NCBI GenBank assembly: GCA_021827885.1
Contig: JAKAUD010000064.1
Location: 1-12,558 of the forward strand
Reading direction: 5' to 3'
From: Thermoplasmata archaeon
GTDB lineage: Archaea > Thermoplasmatota > Thermoplasmata > Thermoplasmatales > Thermoplasmataceae
DNA: 12,558 nt
Numbering within the stretch: the stretch's first letter is position 1; every line of letters starts with the position of its first letter. A program made the position numbers and the translations under genes. Below the pieces are notes generated by a model. That model worked only from the letters and a program-made list of their open reading frames with translations, had not been told where the DNA came from and made no database searches. Below, in pieces: positions 1 to 5,856 of this stretch.

Positions 1-8
1 TTATATGT
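1..8 (+). promoter_or_regulatory. TATA-like box upstream of the RHH gene
   Basis: TTATATGT lies at the window edge, centred about 27 nt upstream of the ATG at 31. That is the spacing expected when archaeal transcription starts at or next to the start codon (leaderless). No ribosome binding site is seen before ATG 31, which agrees with a leaderless transcript. Any BRE element lies outside the window. Confidence 0.5.
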
Positions 9-30
9 GTATCTACTCTATTGTATTTCA

Positions 31-237
31 ATGGCTAAATACGGAAAAAATGCATGGACCGTTCAATTTCCAGACGGCATGGTCAAGGAAATCAACATAA
101 TGATGAACCAGGAAGGGAAGTGGATAAACACTCAAGATTTCGTACGCGATGCTGTCAGGGAAAAAATAGACCGCTGGAAGAAGGAACATGGGGGTTACGG
201 AAATCCCGAGAGGGTTGGAAAGAAGCGAGAGGGGTGA
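31..237 (+). CDS. Ribbon-helix-helix (CopG/Arc-like) DNA-binding protein
   Basis: This is a 68-residue protein. A short beta-strand region (WTVQFPDGMV, about residues 9-18) is followed by two helices; the second (TQDFVRDAVREKIDRWKKE) is typical of RHH regulators in which the strand pairs in a dimer and contacts DNA. The start at ATG 31 (MAKYGKNAW) is preferred over an upstream ATG at 7 because the TATA-like box at 1-8 puts transcription start near 31. The C-terminal tail is basic (RVGKKREG). Its stop overlaps a possible GTG start of the next gene (GTGA, 234-237), so the two are probably cotranscribed. It likely autoregulates the operon leading into tcmP, which is an inference. RHH proteins also serve as antitoxins or plasmid copy-control proteins, and nothing here separates those roles. 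Confidence 0.75.
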   Translation: MAKYGKNAWTVQFPDGMVKEINIMMNQEGKWINTQDFVRDAVREKIDRWKKEHGGYGNPERVGKKREG

Positions 238-248
238 TTGAGATAAAC

Positions 249-815
249 ATGAAATTTCTTACGATCATGGTCGTCGCGGCATTTATTCTGTCTGCCGCCT
301 CCTTTGCGATCGTTGTTTTCGAGAATTATGAGAGCAAGCTTCCCAATGCCACGCTTGGAGGCCCTCTGTCTCCTAAACCTTTGAACAAACAGGACATAGC
401 ACAGACCTTAGGTGGAACGTGGACGACTGTTCCTTCCAGCTCAAGCCTCTTGAACACTTCTAATAGTGGAGGTATAGGTTCCCCGCTTGGTATGCTTCCA
501 GGGTCAATTGCCTCAGACAATTACTCCAATGGCAATGCATACGTGCAGAGCGCAGTAATGGCATTCGTCTCCGATGATTATGCAGTGAATTATATGAGCC
601 AGATGGATACATTACTTGCACTAGTGGGAGGACTCCAGAATGGCTCATCGCCCCAGAGTGGAGTGTTTCAGGGAATTCCCTTCATCTGGGGTAACCTGAA
701 TAATGTCAACGGAGTCATTGGTCAGTCCGGTCATTTTGTGATCGTGATTTATGGTACCGGACTGACTAACGAACATTCTGCGGAAATCCTTCTTTCTATG
801 GCTGTGAATTCATGA
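249..815 (+). CDS. Membrane-anchored or secreted protein of unknown function
   Basis: This is a 188-residue protein. It opens with a hydrophobic segment (KFLTIMVVAAFILSAASFAI, residues 2-21) that reads as an uncleaved signal anchor or signal peptide. The rest is Ser/Gly/Asn-rich (for example PSSSSLLNTSNSGG) with no charged enzyme-like motifs, as expected for an extracytoplasmic domain. The C-terminal half has alternating hydrophobic stretches (GHFVIVIYGTGL). ATG 249 directly precedes the hydrophobic segment; an in-frame GTG at 234 would add five residues and overlap the upstream stop. The stop codon overlaps the next ATG (ATGA, 812-815), so it is translationally coupled to the cysteine-rich microprotein. 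I do not recognise a family. Its association with tcmP may be functional or only positional. Confidence 0.65.
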   Translation: MKFLTIMVVAAFILSAASFAIVVFENYESKLPNATLGGPLSPKPLNKQDIAQTLGGTWTTVPSSSSLLNTSNSGGIGSPLGMLPGSIASDNYSNGNAYVQSAVMAFVSDDYAVNYMSQMDTLLALVGGLQNGSSPQSGVFQGIPFIWGNLNNVNGVIGQSGHFVIVIYGTGLTNEHSAEILLSMAVNS

Positions 816-907
816 TCCTTCCTATATCATCACTTCACTCCCAGTGTTGCCAATACTGCAAAAGGGAAGGTAAAAAATGTTGTAATCCGATGCTAAAGGA
901 GCAGTAG
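812..907 (+). CDS. 31-residue cysteine-rich microprotein
   Basis: A short open frame (31 codons plus TAG) starts at an ATG that overlaps the stop of the preceding gene (ATGA). It ends 3 nt before the ATG of tcmP, so it fills the gap exactly. The peptide contains five cysteines at positions 12, 13, 16, 23 and 24 (core QCCQYCKREGKKCCN). Its CxxC followed by a second Cys pair resembles a minimal zinc-binding knuckle. The ribosome binding site of tcmP (AAAGGAG, about 895-901) lies inside its 3' end, so translation through this frame could couple to tcmP. No known family is recognised. The alternative is that this is merely the tcmP leader, but perfect tiling between two genes plus clustered cysteines favours a real gene. 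Confidence 0.5.
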   Translation: MILPISSLHSQCCQYCKREGKKCCNPMLKEQ

Positions 908-910
908 TAT

Positions 911-1870
911 ATGCCAAAAACTAATACTTCTGATTACGAAAAACTTGAAAAACAAATTAGGGTCGTGGGAGACGAAAGTGGAAAGAAGATTATACCTTAT
1001 TTGGAATCAAAGGGATTAGGGCCATCGTCCCAGGATCCAAATTACGGGCCTCACACCCTCTTGAAGCTATCTTACCTTAATTACTATCTTGGTGTCTTTC
1101 TTCGTATTGCGGGGCACAGAAAGGAACTCGGAAGATTCGACAATATAGTATTCATAGATGCTTATGCAGGGAGTGGAATTGTCAGAATTGAAGATACAAA
1201 ATACGCAATCCTTGGGTCTACTATTCTTGCAGCGACAGCGTCATCTGCAAAAAGACAGTTTGACAAAATTATATCTATAGAGATAGACCCCAACCGAGCT
1301 TCTGTACTTCAAAAAAGGTGTGAGCTATTAGGATTGTCAAATGTTCATGTAACTGAGGGAGATTCTAACGAAGTCATTAATTTCTTGCCCAAGAAATACG
1401 ACATAGGTAAAAAATCAATAGTGATGCTTTTCATCGATCCAGAGGGAATGGAACCACAGTTTTCTCAATTTTTATCATTATCACAAGCAACTGATACAGT
1501 CGATATAATGCTTAATGCGACTTCAGGTATCACAAGGGTAAATGGACGAATATCTAAAAACATAACTGATAAGGATTATGAAAGAATGAAGAAATTTAAT
1601 CCTCGATACGAAGCAGGAGTGGATTCATTAGAATCATTAAAAGAAGTCTTCGAACATGATTTCGGTAAGCCAAAAGGAAATCAAGTTGAAATTTACAGAA
1701 CAGGTCGGGCTCTAGTTTATACATTAATCCTGAGGGTAAGAAGAACTTGGAACGGCTCAAAATGGGTTGAGGCAATGAATGAGTTTGGAGGTTATATTTC
1801 AAGCATAGATGGTTTCGATGCTCTTCAGGCCTTACAGATTATAAAGGGCGACCAAAGAACCCTAGGTTAG
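911..1870 (+). CDS. tcmP: Three-Cys-motif partner protein TcmP
   Basis: This 319-residue protein matches the TcmP family, which is named for recurrent linkage to proteins with a C-x3-C-x2-C motif. The sequence shows Rossmann methyltransferase-like landmarks in order: FIDAYAGSGIV (81-91) resembling SAM motif I, an acidic strand end (SIEID, 122-126) resembling motif II, GD (150-151), and LFIDPEG (173-179) resembling motif IV. No cysteine cluster of its own is seen. The start is supported by AAAGGAG about 9 nt upstream. The gene converges with a radical SAM gene, and the last 4 nt are shared, which fits the known partnership even though the pair is usually described as neighbours. The biochemical function is not established; a SAM-dependent reaction is my inference from the motifs. 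Confidence 0.85.
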   Translation: MPKTNTSDYEKLEKQIRVVGDESGKKIIPYLESKGLGPSSQDPNYGPHTLLKLSYLNYYLGVFLRIAGHRKELGRFDNIVFIDAYAGSGIVRIEDTKYAILGSTILAATASSAKRQFDKIISIEIDPNRASVLQKRCELLGLSNVHVTEGDSNEVINFLPKKYDIGKKSIVMLFIDPEGMEPQFSQFLSLSQATDTVDIMLNATSGITRVNGRISKNITDKDYERMKKFNPRYEAGVDSLESLKEVFEHDFGKPKGNQVEIYRTGRALVYTLILRVRRTWNGSKWVEAMNEFGGYISSIDGFDALQALQIIKGDQRTLG

Positions 1871-2868
1871 AATCTCTTATGTTCTCTCCACCATCTACCC
1901 TTCAGGTGAAATTCCTTCATAATCGAGTTGAATTCTCTCTCGATAATGATATCAAAACCACTCAAGTTAACTTTCTCACCAAGAGCGAGCTCAAGCTCCC
2001 CAAGGTTTGATCCCCTAGTATGCAGGCACTCTCCAAAGATGTGGTCTGGTTCAATTTCCACTAACTCCTTGGCCATTTCCCTCAGGTCTGCCTCAAAATC
2101 AGGCCTTACCTTTACCGCTGGAAAAATCGGAGCGAGTATCACCCCAGTATCCAGCCCGTAGTCCTTTGCCCTTCTCAAAATATCGAATCTAGCTTCGGGA
2201 TCCGCTACCCTGGGCTCTATAAGTTTTGCCAAGTTATGGTTCATTGTGGCGACGGATATTTGCACCCTCACTAAATCTTTGAACTCGGATAGAAACTCAA
2301 GGTCCTTGATGACCAGTGGCGATCTCGTTTGAATGCAGAATTTCACCCCAAAAGGCAGTGCTCTCTCTAGTATTTTCTTCGTTATTTTTGTAAGCTGAGG
2401 CAGATAAGGATCATGAGTCGAAGACATCATTACTTCTACTCCTTTCCATCGCAGCCAGTTGGTCTTCTCAATTGCTTCATCTATATTTTCCGGTATGTAG
2501 AAGTAATTGCCCCAGGACCTGTTAACTCCTCTTCCTACCCTCTTAGCCCCGTATTTCTTATGTATCTGGTCCACGTAACAGAACCTGCAAGCATGGGTAC
2601 AGCCAACCGCATAATTAATGGCCCATCCATCAGAAAGCTCTTTTCCAACTCCTCCCTTCTCTATCCACGTTAGCTTTGACGGTTTTATCAGCGGTGGATT
2701 TATTTTATATGTACCATTGAAAACAGTCCTCATATCCTTGTGAAATAAATAATCTTCAATGCTCTCGTTCTTTGCCTTGATTTGTGCTATCCTTTTCTCT
2801 CTTATTGTTATCCAAGCTTTATCTGCTGCCTTACTCTGTCTTTCATGAACTGCTGCCGAAATAGTCAT
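1867..2868 (-). CDS. Radical SAM protein, spore-photoproduct-lyase-like (SPL/Rv2578c type)
   Basis: This is a 333-residue protein with the radical SAM cluster motif C90-x3-C94-x2-C97 (VGCTHACRFCYVD), which binds a 4Fe-4S cluster and SAM. Other family landmarks are ISVATMN (204-210), EPRVADPEARFDILRRAKD (218-236) and GVILAPIFP (242-250), as in SplB-like radical SAM proteins. The N-terminal 80 residues are basic and hydrophilic. It is the three-Cys partner expected beside TcmP. The ATG follows the stop of a 48-codon gene by 3 nt, with GGTGA overlapping that stop as a possible ribosome binding site, so expression is coupled to that gene. Related SPL enzymes repair UV photoproducts, but many paralogues have no known substrate, so the reaction here is unknown. 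Confidence 0.87.
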   Translation of the reverse strand: MTISAAVHERQSKAADKAWITIREKRIAQIKAKNESIEDYLFHKDMRTVFNGTYKINPPLIKPSKLTWIEKGGVGKELSDGWAINYAVGCTHACRFCYVDQIHKKYGAKRVGRGVNRSWGNYFYIPENIDEAIEKTNWLRWKGVEVMMSSTHDPYLPQLTKITKKILERALPFGVKFCIQTRSPLVIKDLEFLSEFKDLVRVQISVATMNHNLAKLIEPRVADPEARFDILRRAKDYGLDTGVILAPIFPAVKVRPDFEADLREMAKELVEIEPDHIFGECLHTRGSNLGELELALGEKVNLSGFDIIIEREFNSIMKEFHLKGRWWREHKRF

Positions 2869-2871
2869 ACT

Positions 2872-3018
2872 TCACCCTACACCACTCTTTGAGACGGTAC
2901 GCTGTTCTACTATTATCGATTCTCGAAGCACATCTTGAATTTTGGTCTTGGCTTCTGTGTACCCGTATTTCTCAACGTACATTTTGAAAATGTCCTCTGG
3001 AATGTATATATTAGGCAT
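2872..3018 (-). CDS. 48-aa ribbon-helix-helix-like protein
   Basis: This small open frame encodes MPNIYIPEDIFKMYVEKYG at the N-terminus, then a second helix ending KIQDVLRESI. A beta strand with proline breaks followed by two amphipathic helices fits an RHH fold. The stop (TGA) lies 3 nt before the ATG of the radical SAM gene, indicating one transcript and translational coupling. A palindrome containing a TATA-like core is centred 26 nt upstream of its ATG, so the product is a plausible autorepressor. At 48 residues it is at the short end for RHH proteins and it lacks a second domain. An antitoxin-like or regulatory role is inferred; no toxin is visible beside it. Confidence 0.65.
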   Translation of the reverse strand: MPNIYIPEDIFKMYVEKYGYTEAKTKIQDVLRESIIVEQRTVSKSGVG

Positions 3019-3033
3019 AATTATGGAAGAAAA

Positions 3034-3066
3034 AGAAGAATAATAATTCTTCTAAGAAGTCTTCTT
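3034..3066. promoter_or_regulatory. Palindromic operator over the promoter of the 48-aa gene
   Basis: There is a perfect inverted repeat, AGAAGAAT (3034-3041) and ATTCTTCT (3046-3053), around AATA. A second one, AAGAAG-T-CTTCTT (3054-3066), follows directly. On the minus strand the centre of the first palindrome reads ATTATTATT, a TATA-like element centred at about -26 from the ATG at 3018. Binding of a dimeric repressor here would occlude the core promoter. The downstream RHH-like product is the obvious candidate, by inference. A hairpin terminator is less likely given the promoter-like spacing. Confidence 0.55.
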
Positions 3067-3075
3067 CCACGTCTA

Positions 3076-3282
3076 TCACCTGTACTGCCTCAGAAACATC
3101 AGTATGTCCTCACTATGCAGCTTCTCAACCTTCTCCTTCAGCTCCCTCAAGGTCGCCTTAGAAATCTTTATTCCATCTGTCTCGCAGTCCTTTGACTTCT
3201 CTTCTACCTCGTTTAGCTCAAACTGAGCTGCATTTAGCCCCTTCAGAAATCCATTCCAGAATTCCCGGTCAAATGCATTCAT
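3076..3282 (-). CDS. Small helical hypothetical protein (68 aa)
   Basis: The protein begins MNAFDREFWNGFLKGLNAAQ and is charged and mostly helical; residues 40-68 (KISKATLRELKEKVEKLH onward) could form a coiled coil. ATG 3282 is chosen over an in-frame ATG at 3303 because GGGAG lies just upstream and the resulting overlap with the preceding gene is modest (14 nt). It probably shares a transcript with that gene. No family is recognised; small acidic helical proteins like this are common on archaeal plasmids and viruses. Confidence 0.55.
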   Translation of the reverse strand: MNAFDREFWNGFLKGLNAAQFELNEVEEKSKDCETDGIKISKATLRELKEKVEKLHSEDILMFLRQYR

Positions 3283-3469
3283 TCTCCCTTCCCTCCGTCT
3301 CATTCTTGGATAAATCCATCTGCCTGATCATGAACTTGAATAGTTCCTCCTTCGTCGTTGCCTTTTTGTATCCTTCCTCCAATGCCTTCATGAATAGGTT
3401 TTTCGTGTCGATCCTTCCCTGGTCGTATGCGTCCAGATCCGCTAAATCATCATTCTTTTTCATGCACAT
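3269..3469 (-). CDS. Small acidic hypothetical protein (66 aa)
   Basis: The sequence is MCMKKNDDLADLDAYDQGRI and onward: a hydrophilic, mainly helical protein containing ATTKEELFKFMIRQMDLSKNE near its end. The start could be ATG 3469 or the in-frame ATG at 3463. A weak TATA-like CTTAAGTA lies about 24 nt upstream of 3469. Its 3' end overlaps the start of the next small gene, which suggests a bicistronic unit. No motif or family is recognised. The coding assignment rests on the overlap, the lack of an alternative frame and the ribosome binding site of its neighbour. Confidence 0.5.
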   Translation of the reverse strand: MCMKKNDDLADLDAYDQGRIDTKNLFMKALEEGYKKATTKEELFKFMIRQMDLSKNETEGRENECI

Positions 3470-3658
3470 CCGCTTAAAATCATTGAACTGATACTTAAGC
3501 CTTGCACCCCCTCCTGAAAAATGAAAAAATTGAAAAAATGAATTTGTAGTCCAATATAATCAAGTTTCTACATTACCATCCCCGTGAAATCGTTTGGTCA
3601 CGTACCCATAATGACTTTTGGCATAATTATCTTGGAAAATATGACCAGCATCTTGTTC

Positions 3659-4330
3659 TCATTCAGTTTTTAATATCCTCAACACACAATATTTGAAAAT
3701 GTTATTCTTCTCAACGTCAGGGATTTCGCTGTAAAGTTGCCATTGGATAGTGTAGCTACCACTTATGGATAGACTATCTTGATAACCTCCTTTAGCAGTC
3801 GCTGGTCTTTTACCGTTGACCATTTCCCAGTCAATCTTAACTCCTTGTCCAAAATGTCTGCCGTCAAAAATCCTGAACTGATCATAACTGGTTGGTTTTT
3901 TCTGGTGTCTTTCAGACCCATAGAAACTGGGCTTGTTAGTTATCCATAGGGTGTACCCTTCGTCCAATCTATCTTGTATCCAACTCTCAATCCTCTTAAT
4001 GTCCTTGAGACATCCGTACGAAAGAATATCATCCGCGTACTGTTCCTTTAGTTCGTATTTATCAATTCCATCCTCCCAATTGATCGGTGCCTTAAGGTAT
4101 TTCAACTCAATTCCTATCCTCCTGTTTTCCTCTAAGACGAGAATATCTATTCTCTCGTTCTTGTCATCGTCAGGAAAAGGAACTTCAATCCTCAGCCTGA
4201 TTCTGTCTCCAAAGTATTCTCTCAATTTCAATGCAAGTGAGAATTTCAAATCGTCTTCGGAGTGGAATATGGATCTGTCCAAGGAGAGGTTGTGTACCAC
4301 TCTATTAAAATCATCTAATGAGAAGCCCAT
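3659..4330 (-). CDS. PD-(D/E)XK nuclease-like protein
   Basis: From the ATG at 4330 the protein has 223 residues. The core RIDILVLEENRRIGIELK carries D62 and E75-x-K77 (this numbering), the catalytic D...(E/D)xK signature of the restriction-endonuclease-like fold, with an upstream Glu (E25) in the first helix and a Gln (Q97) after the core. The C-terminal half holds several aromatic, probably substrate-specific segments (for example WITNKPSFYGSE). ATG 4330 is chosen over an upstream GTG at 4369 because a TATA box at 4351-4360 is 25 nt upstream, implying a leaderless start. It stands alone, with no adjacent methylase or McrB-like partner. It could be a solitary defence nuclease or a homologue of a repair or transposition nuclease. 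Confidence 0.68.
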   Translation of the reverse strand: MGFSLDDFNRVVHNLSLDRSIFHSEDDLKFSLALKLREYFGDRIRLRIEVPFPDDDKNERIDILVLEENRRIGIELKYLKAPINWEDGIDKYELKEQYADDILSYGCLKDIKRIESWIQDRLDEGYTLWITNKPSFYGSERHQKKPTSYDQFRIFDGRHFGQGVKIDWEMVNGKRPATAKGGYQDSLSISGSYTIQWQLYSEIPDVEKNNIFKYCVLRILKTE

Positions 4331-4350
4331 GGTAATTAGAAGGGTGAGCA

Positions 4351-4360
4351 ATTTATATAG
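4351..4360 (-). promoter_or_regulatory. TATA box of the PD-(D/E)XK gene
   Basis: On the minus strand CTATATAAAT is centred 25 nt upstream of the ATG at 4330. This is the textbook archaeal spacing for transcription beginning at or within a base or two of the start codon. It sits inside the longer open frame that would use GTG 4369, which argues against that longer start. Confidence 0.65.
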
Positions 4361-4372
4361 CTTACGCACCTC

Positions 4373-4438
4373 TCAGAACTTCCACCAGTACCCGCACTGC
4401 CACCTGTTCCCTTCATCATAAGTTCCCTTCGTGAGCGG
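4373..4438 (-). pseudogene. C-terminal remnant of a D12-class DNA adenine methylase
   Basis: In frame on the minus strand, the last 21 codons read PLTKGTYDEGNRWQCGYWWKF followed by TGA. The intact methylase at 5857-6573 ends NPLTENGRKRWICGYWWEF. The last 23 bases match at 22 positions. Upstream, the open frame extends only to a GTG at 4516 (47 codons in all) and encodes a hydrophobic stretch with no methylase motif, so the catalytic body is missing. This is best read as the tail of a second methylase gene that was lost. The alternative, a tiny membrane peptide that gained a methylase-like end, is less likely. Confidence 0.7.
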
Positions 4439-4591
4439 TCCGCAATAGGACATGACCTGAAAGGCGAAAAAGGAAATCACCGTGAAAATAGCAAGGATGC
4501 GAAAACTTCCATGCACCTAGGCTAAATCTTCATAAAATGGAAGGACCACACGCAGGTTGTTTTGGAAAATATTATTAGGTAGTTATTTAAT

Positions 4592-5512
4592 ATGACCGAT
4601 ATGGACAACAAAGTCCAGAAAATAAGATATCTTTATGGTGCATCCACTCAACCAGAGTTTCTGAATTTTGTGAGGACGCAATGTGTCAATATTTCTGAGG
4701 ATGATTTGCCCGAGCTACTAGAGAAATGGAGAATTGCAACCAAAAAGTTTTTTGAGAATGCTCTGAAGGGTGATTTCCTGCCTGAAGGAGTCACTGTTGA
4801 GGATATCCCTCAGGAATTTAAGCAAAAGTTAGAAGAAATTGAAAAGGACAGCTTATTCAGGAAGTCCTTTTCAAATCTTCCCTATTCGTTCCAGATAGTC
4901 GACATCAAACGAATAGTAGCAGCTCAGCGCTATGTCAACACAGACTATACAGATGCACTGGTTGAGGAGCTTCGTAAGGGAAAGGACATGAACTCCTTGC
5001 TGGATTTCTCATTAAAAAGCGGATCCTTTAATCCCATCCCCTCTGAATTGCAACTTTCTCCTAATGTGTATTCGTACAAGTCTGCGTCTACAGATTTCAG
5101 ATTTCTGGGCGGGTATCCCAAGAAACTTACAGAGGATGACTACAAATATGCGATAAATGGTGGAATGCCTATATCTGCAGTTATACTATTTGTTGGTTAT
5201 GGAAGCCCTGCCATAAATGTGTTTCAAATCGGCAAAAGACTGATTCTTAATAACGGATTTCATAGACTTTACGCCCTGTTGAAAGCCGGAATTCATAAAG
5301 CTCCTATGGTCGTACAACACATAACCAACTGGAACCTTGAACTCCCGCCAAATTTAATCGGACTTCCAACACAATATCTGGTAACGGAAAAAAGGCCCTC
5401 AATGATGGAGGATTTCATGGATCCAGAACTTACGACAGAACTCATGATGAAAGCACGAGATAAATCTGTGCAAATTCAATGGGCTTTTAATCAGTTCGAT
5501 ATTCCGAGATGA
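4592..5512 (+). CDS. Uncharacterised protein with a ParB/sulfiredoxin-like motif
   Basis: This is a 306-residue protein. Residues 218-234 read ILNNGFHRLYALLKAGI, which resembles the (D/N)GxHRxxA signature of the ParB/Srx fold used by ParB N-terminal domains, Srx and some nucleases. A segment at 103-119 (VDIKRIVAAQRYVNTDY) resembles the strand-turn-Gln region that often precedes that fold. The N-terminal 90 residues are acidic and helical. A weak TATA-like AAATATTA lies about 18-25 nt upstream of the ATG, consistent with a leaderless transcript. The next gene begins 4 nt after the stop. It is not a normal ParB: there is no clear HTH domain and no ParA neighbour. Function is unknown; a nucleotide-dependent or nuclease role is possible by fold only. 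Confidence 0.7.
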   Translation: MTDMDNKVQKIRYLYGASTQPEFLNFVRTQCVNISEDDLPELLEKWRIATKKFFENALKGDFLPEGVTVEDIPQEFKQKLEEIEKDSLFRKSFSNLPYSFQIVDIKRIVAAQRYVNTDYTDALVEELRKGKDMNSLLDFSLKSGSFNPIPSELQLSPNVYSYKSASTDFRFLGGYPKKLTEDDYKYAINGGMPISAVILFVGYGSPAINVFQIGKRLILNNGFHRLYALLKAGIHKAPMVVQHITNWNLELPPNLIGLPTQYLVTEKRPSMMEDFMDPELTTELMMKARDKSVQIQWAFNQFDIPR

Positions 5513-5516
5513 TTCT

Positions 5517-5816
5517 GTGCCGAGAGGAAGCGATGACCCAATTCAATTACATACAATTCAAATAGGCAATATTAAGTTTCACATAGTATCACTTGAGAGC
5601 CAAGTGGTAGGTAACACACAAATTGCTGCAAATTTGCAAATCACAGGTGGAGGAGGAGGTTACACCCAAGGTAGCGAAAAGCAGTATAAGTATGTGATAT
5701 TAGTAGAGTTCGATGGTAAAGTGCTCCCTTACGACATCTGGCACAGTCTTCAGCAAAGAATCGTAGAAGCAACTGGTATTTCAGCCAACTACGTAAAAAT
5801 AGATTCTAAAGATTAA
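5517..5816 (+). CDS. Small uncharacterised partner protein (99 aa)
   Basis: The GTG start at 5517 lies 4 nt after the stop of the ParB-motif gene, so the two are almost certainly cotranscribed and translationally linked. The protein looks beta-rich in its N-terminal half (LHTIQIGNIKFHIVSLES) and has a glycine run (ITGGGGGYTQGSE, about residues 43-55). The last 40 residues (YVILVEFDGKVLPYDIWHSL onward) look alpha/beta. There is no signal peptide or membrane segment. No family is recognised; pairing suggests it acts with the larger protein. The 3' end faces the end of the D12 methylase gene across a 40-bp gap. Confidence 0.6.
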   Translation: MPRGSDDPIQLHTIQIGNIKFHIVSLESQVVGNTQIAANLQITGGGGGYTQGSEKQYKYVILVEFDGKVLPYDIWHSLQQRIVEATGISANYVKIDSKD

Positions 5817-5856
5817 TCTTGATTAGTTTCATTCTATCACAGGTTCTTATTATAGA

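Noticed and set aside
3933..4421. 162-codon open frame on the plus strand
   Set aside because: It is antisense to the PD-(D/E)XK gene, whose motifs, promoter and start are convincing; the antisense product is Ser/Leu-rich without motifs.
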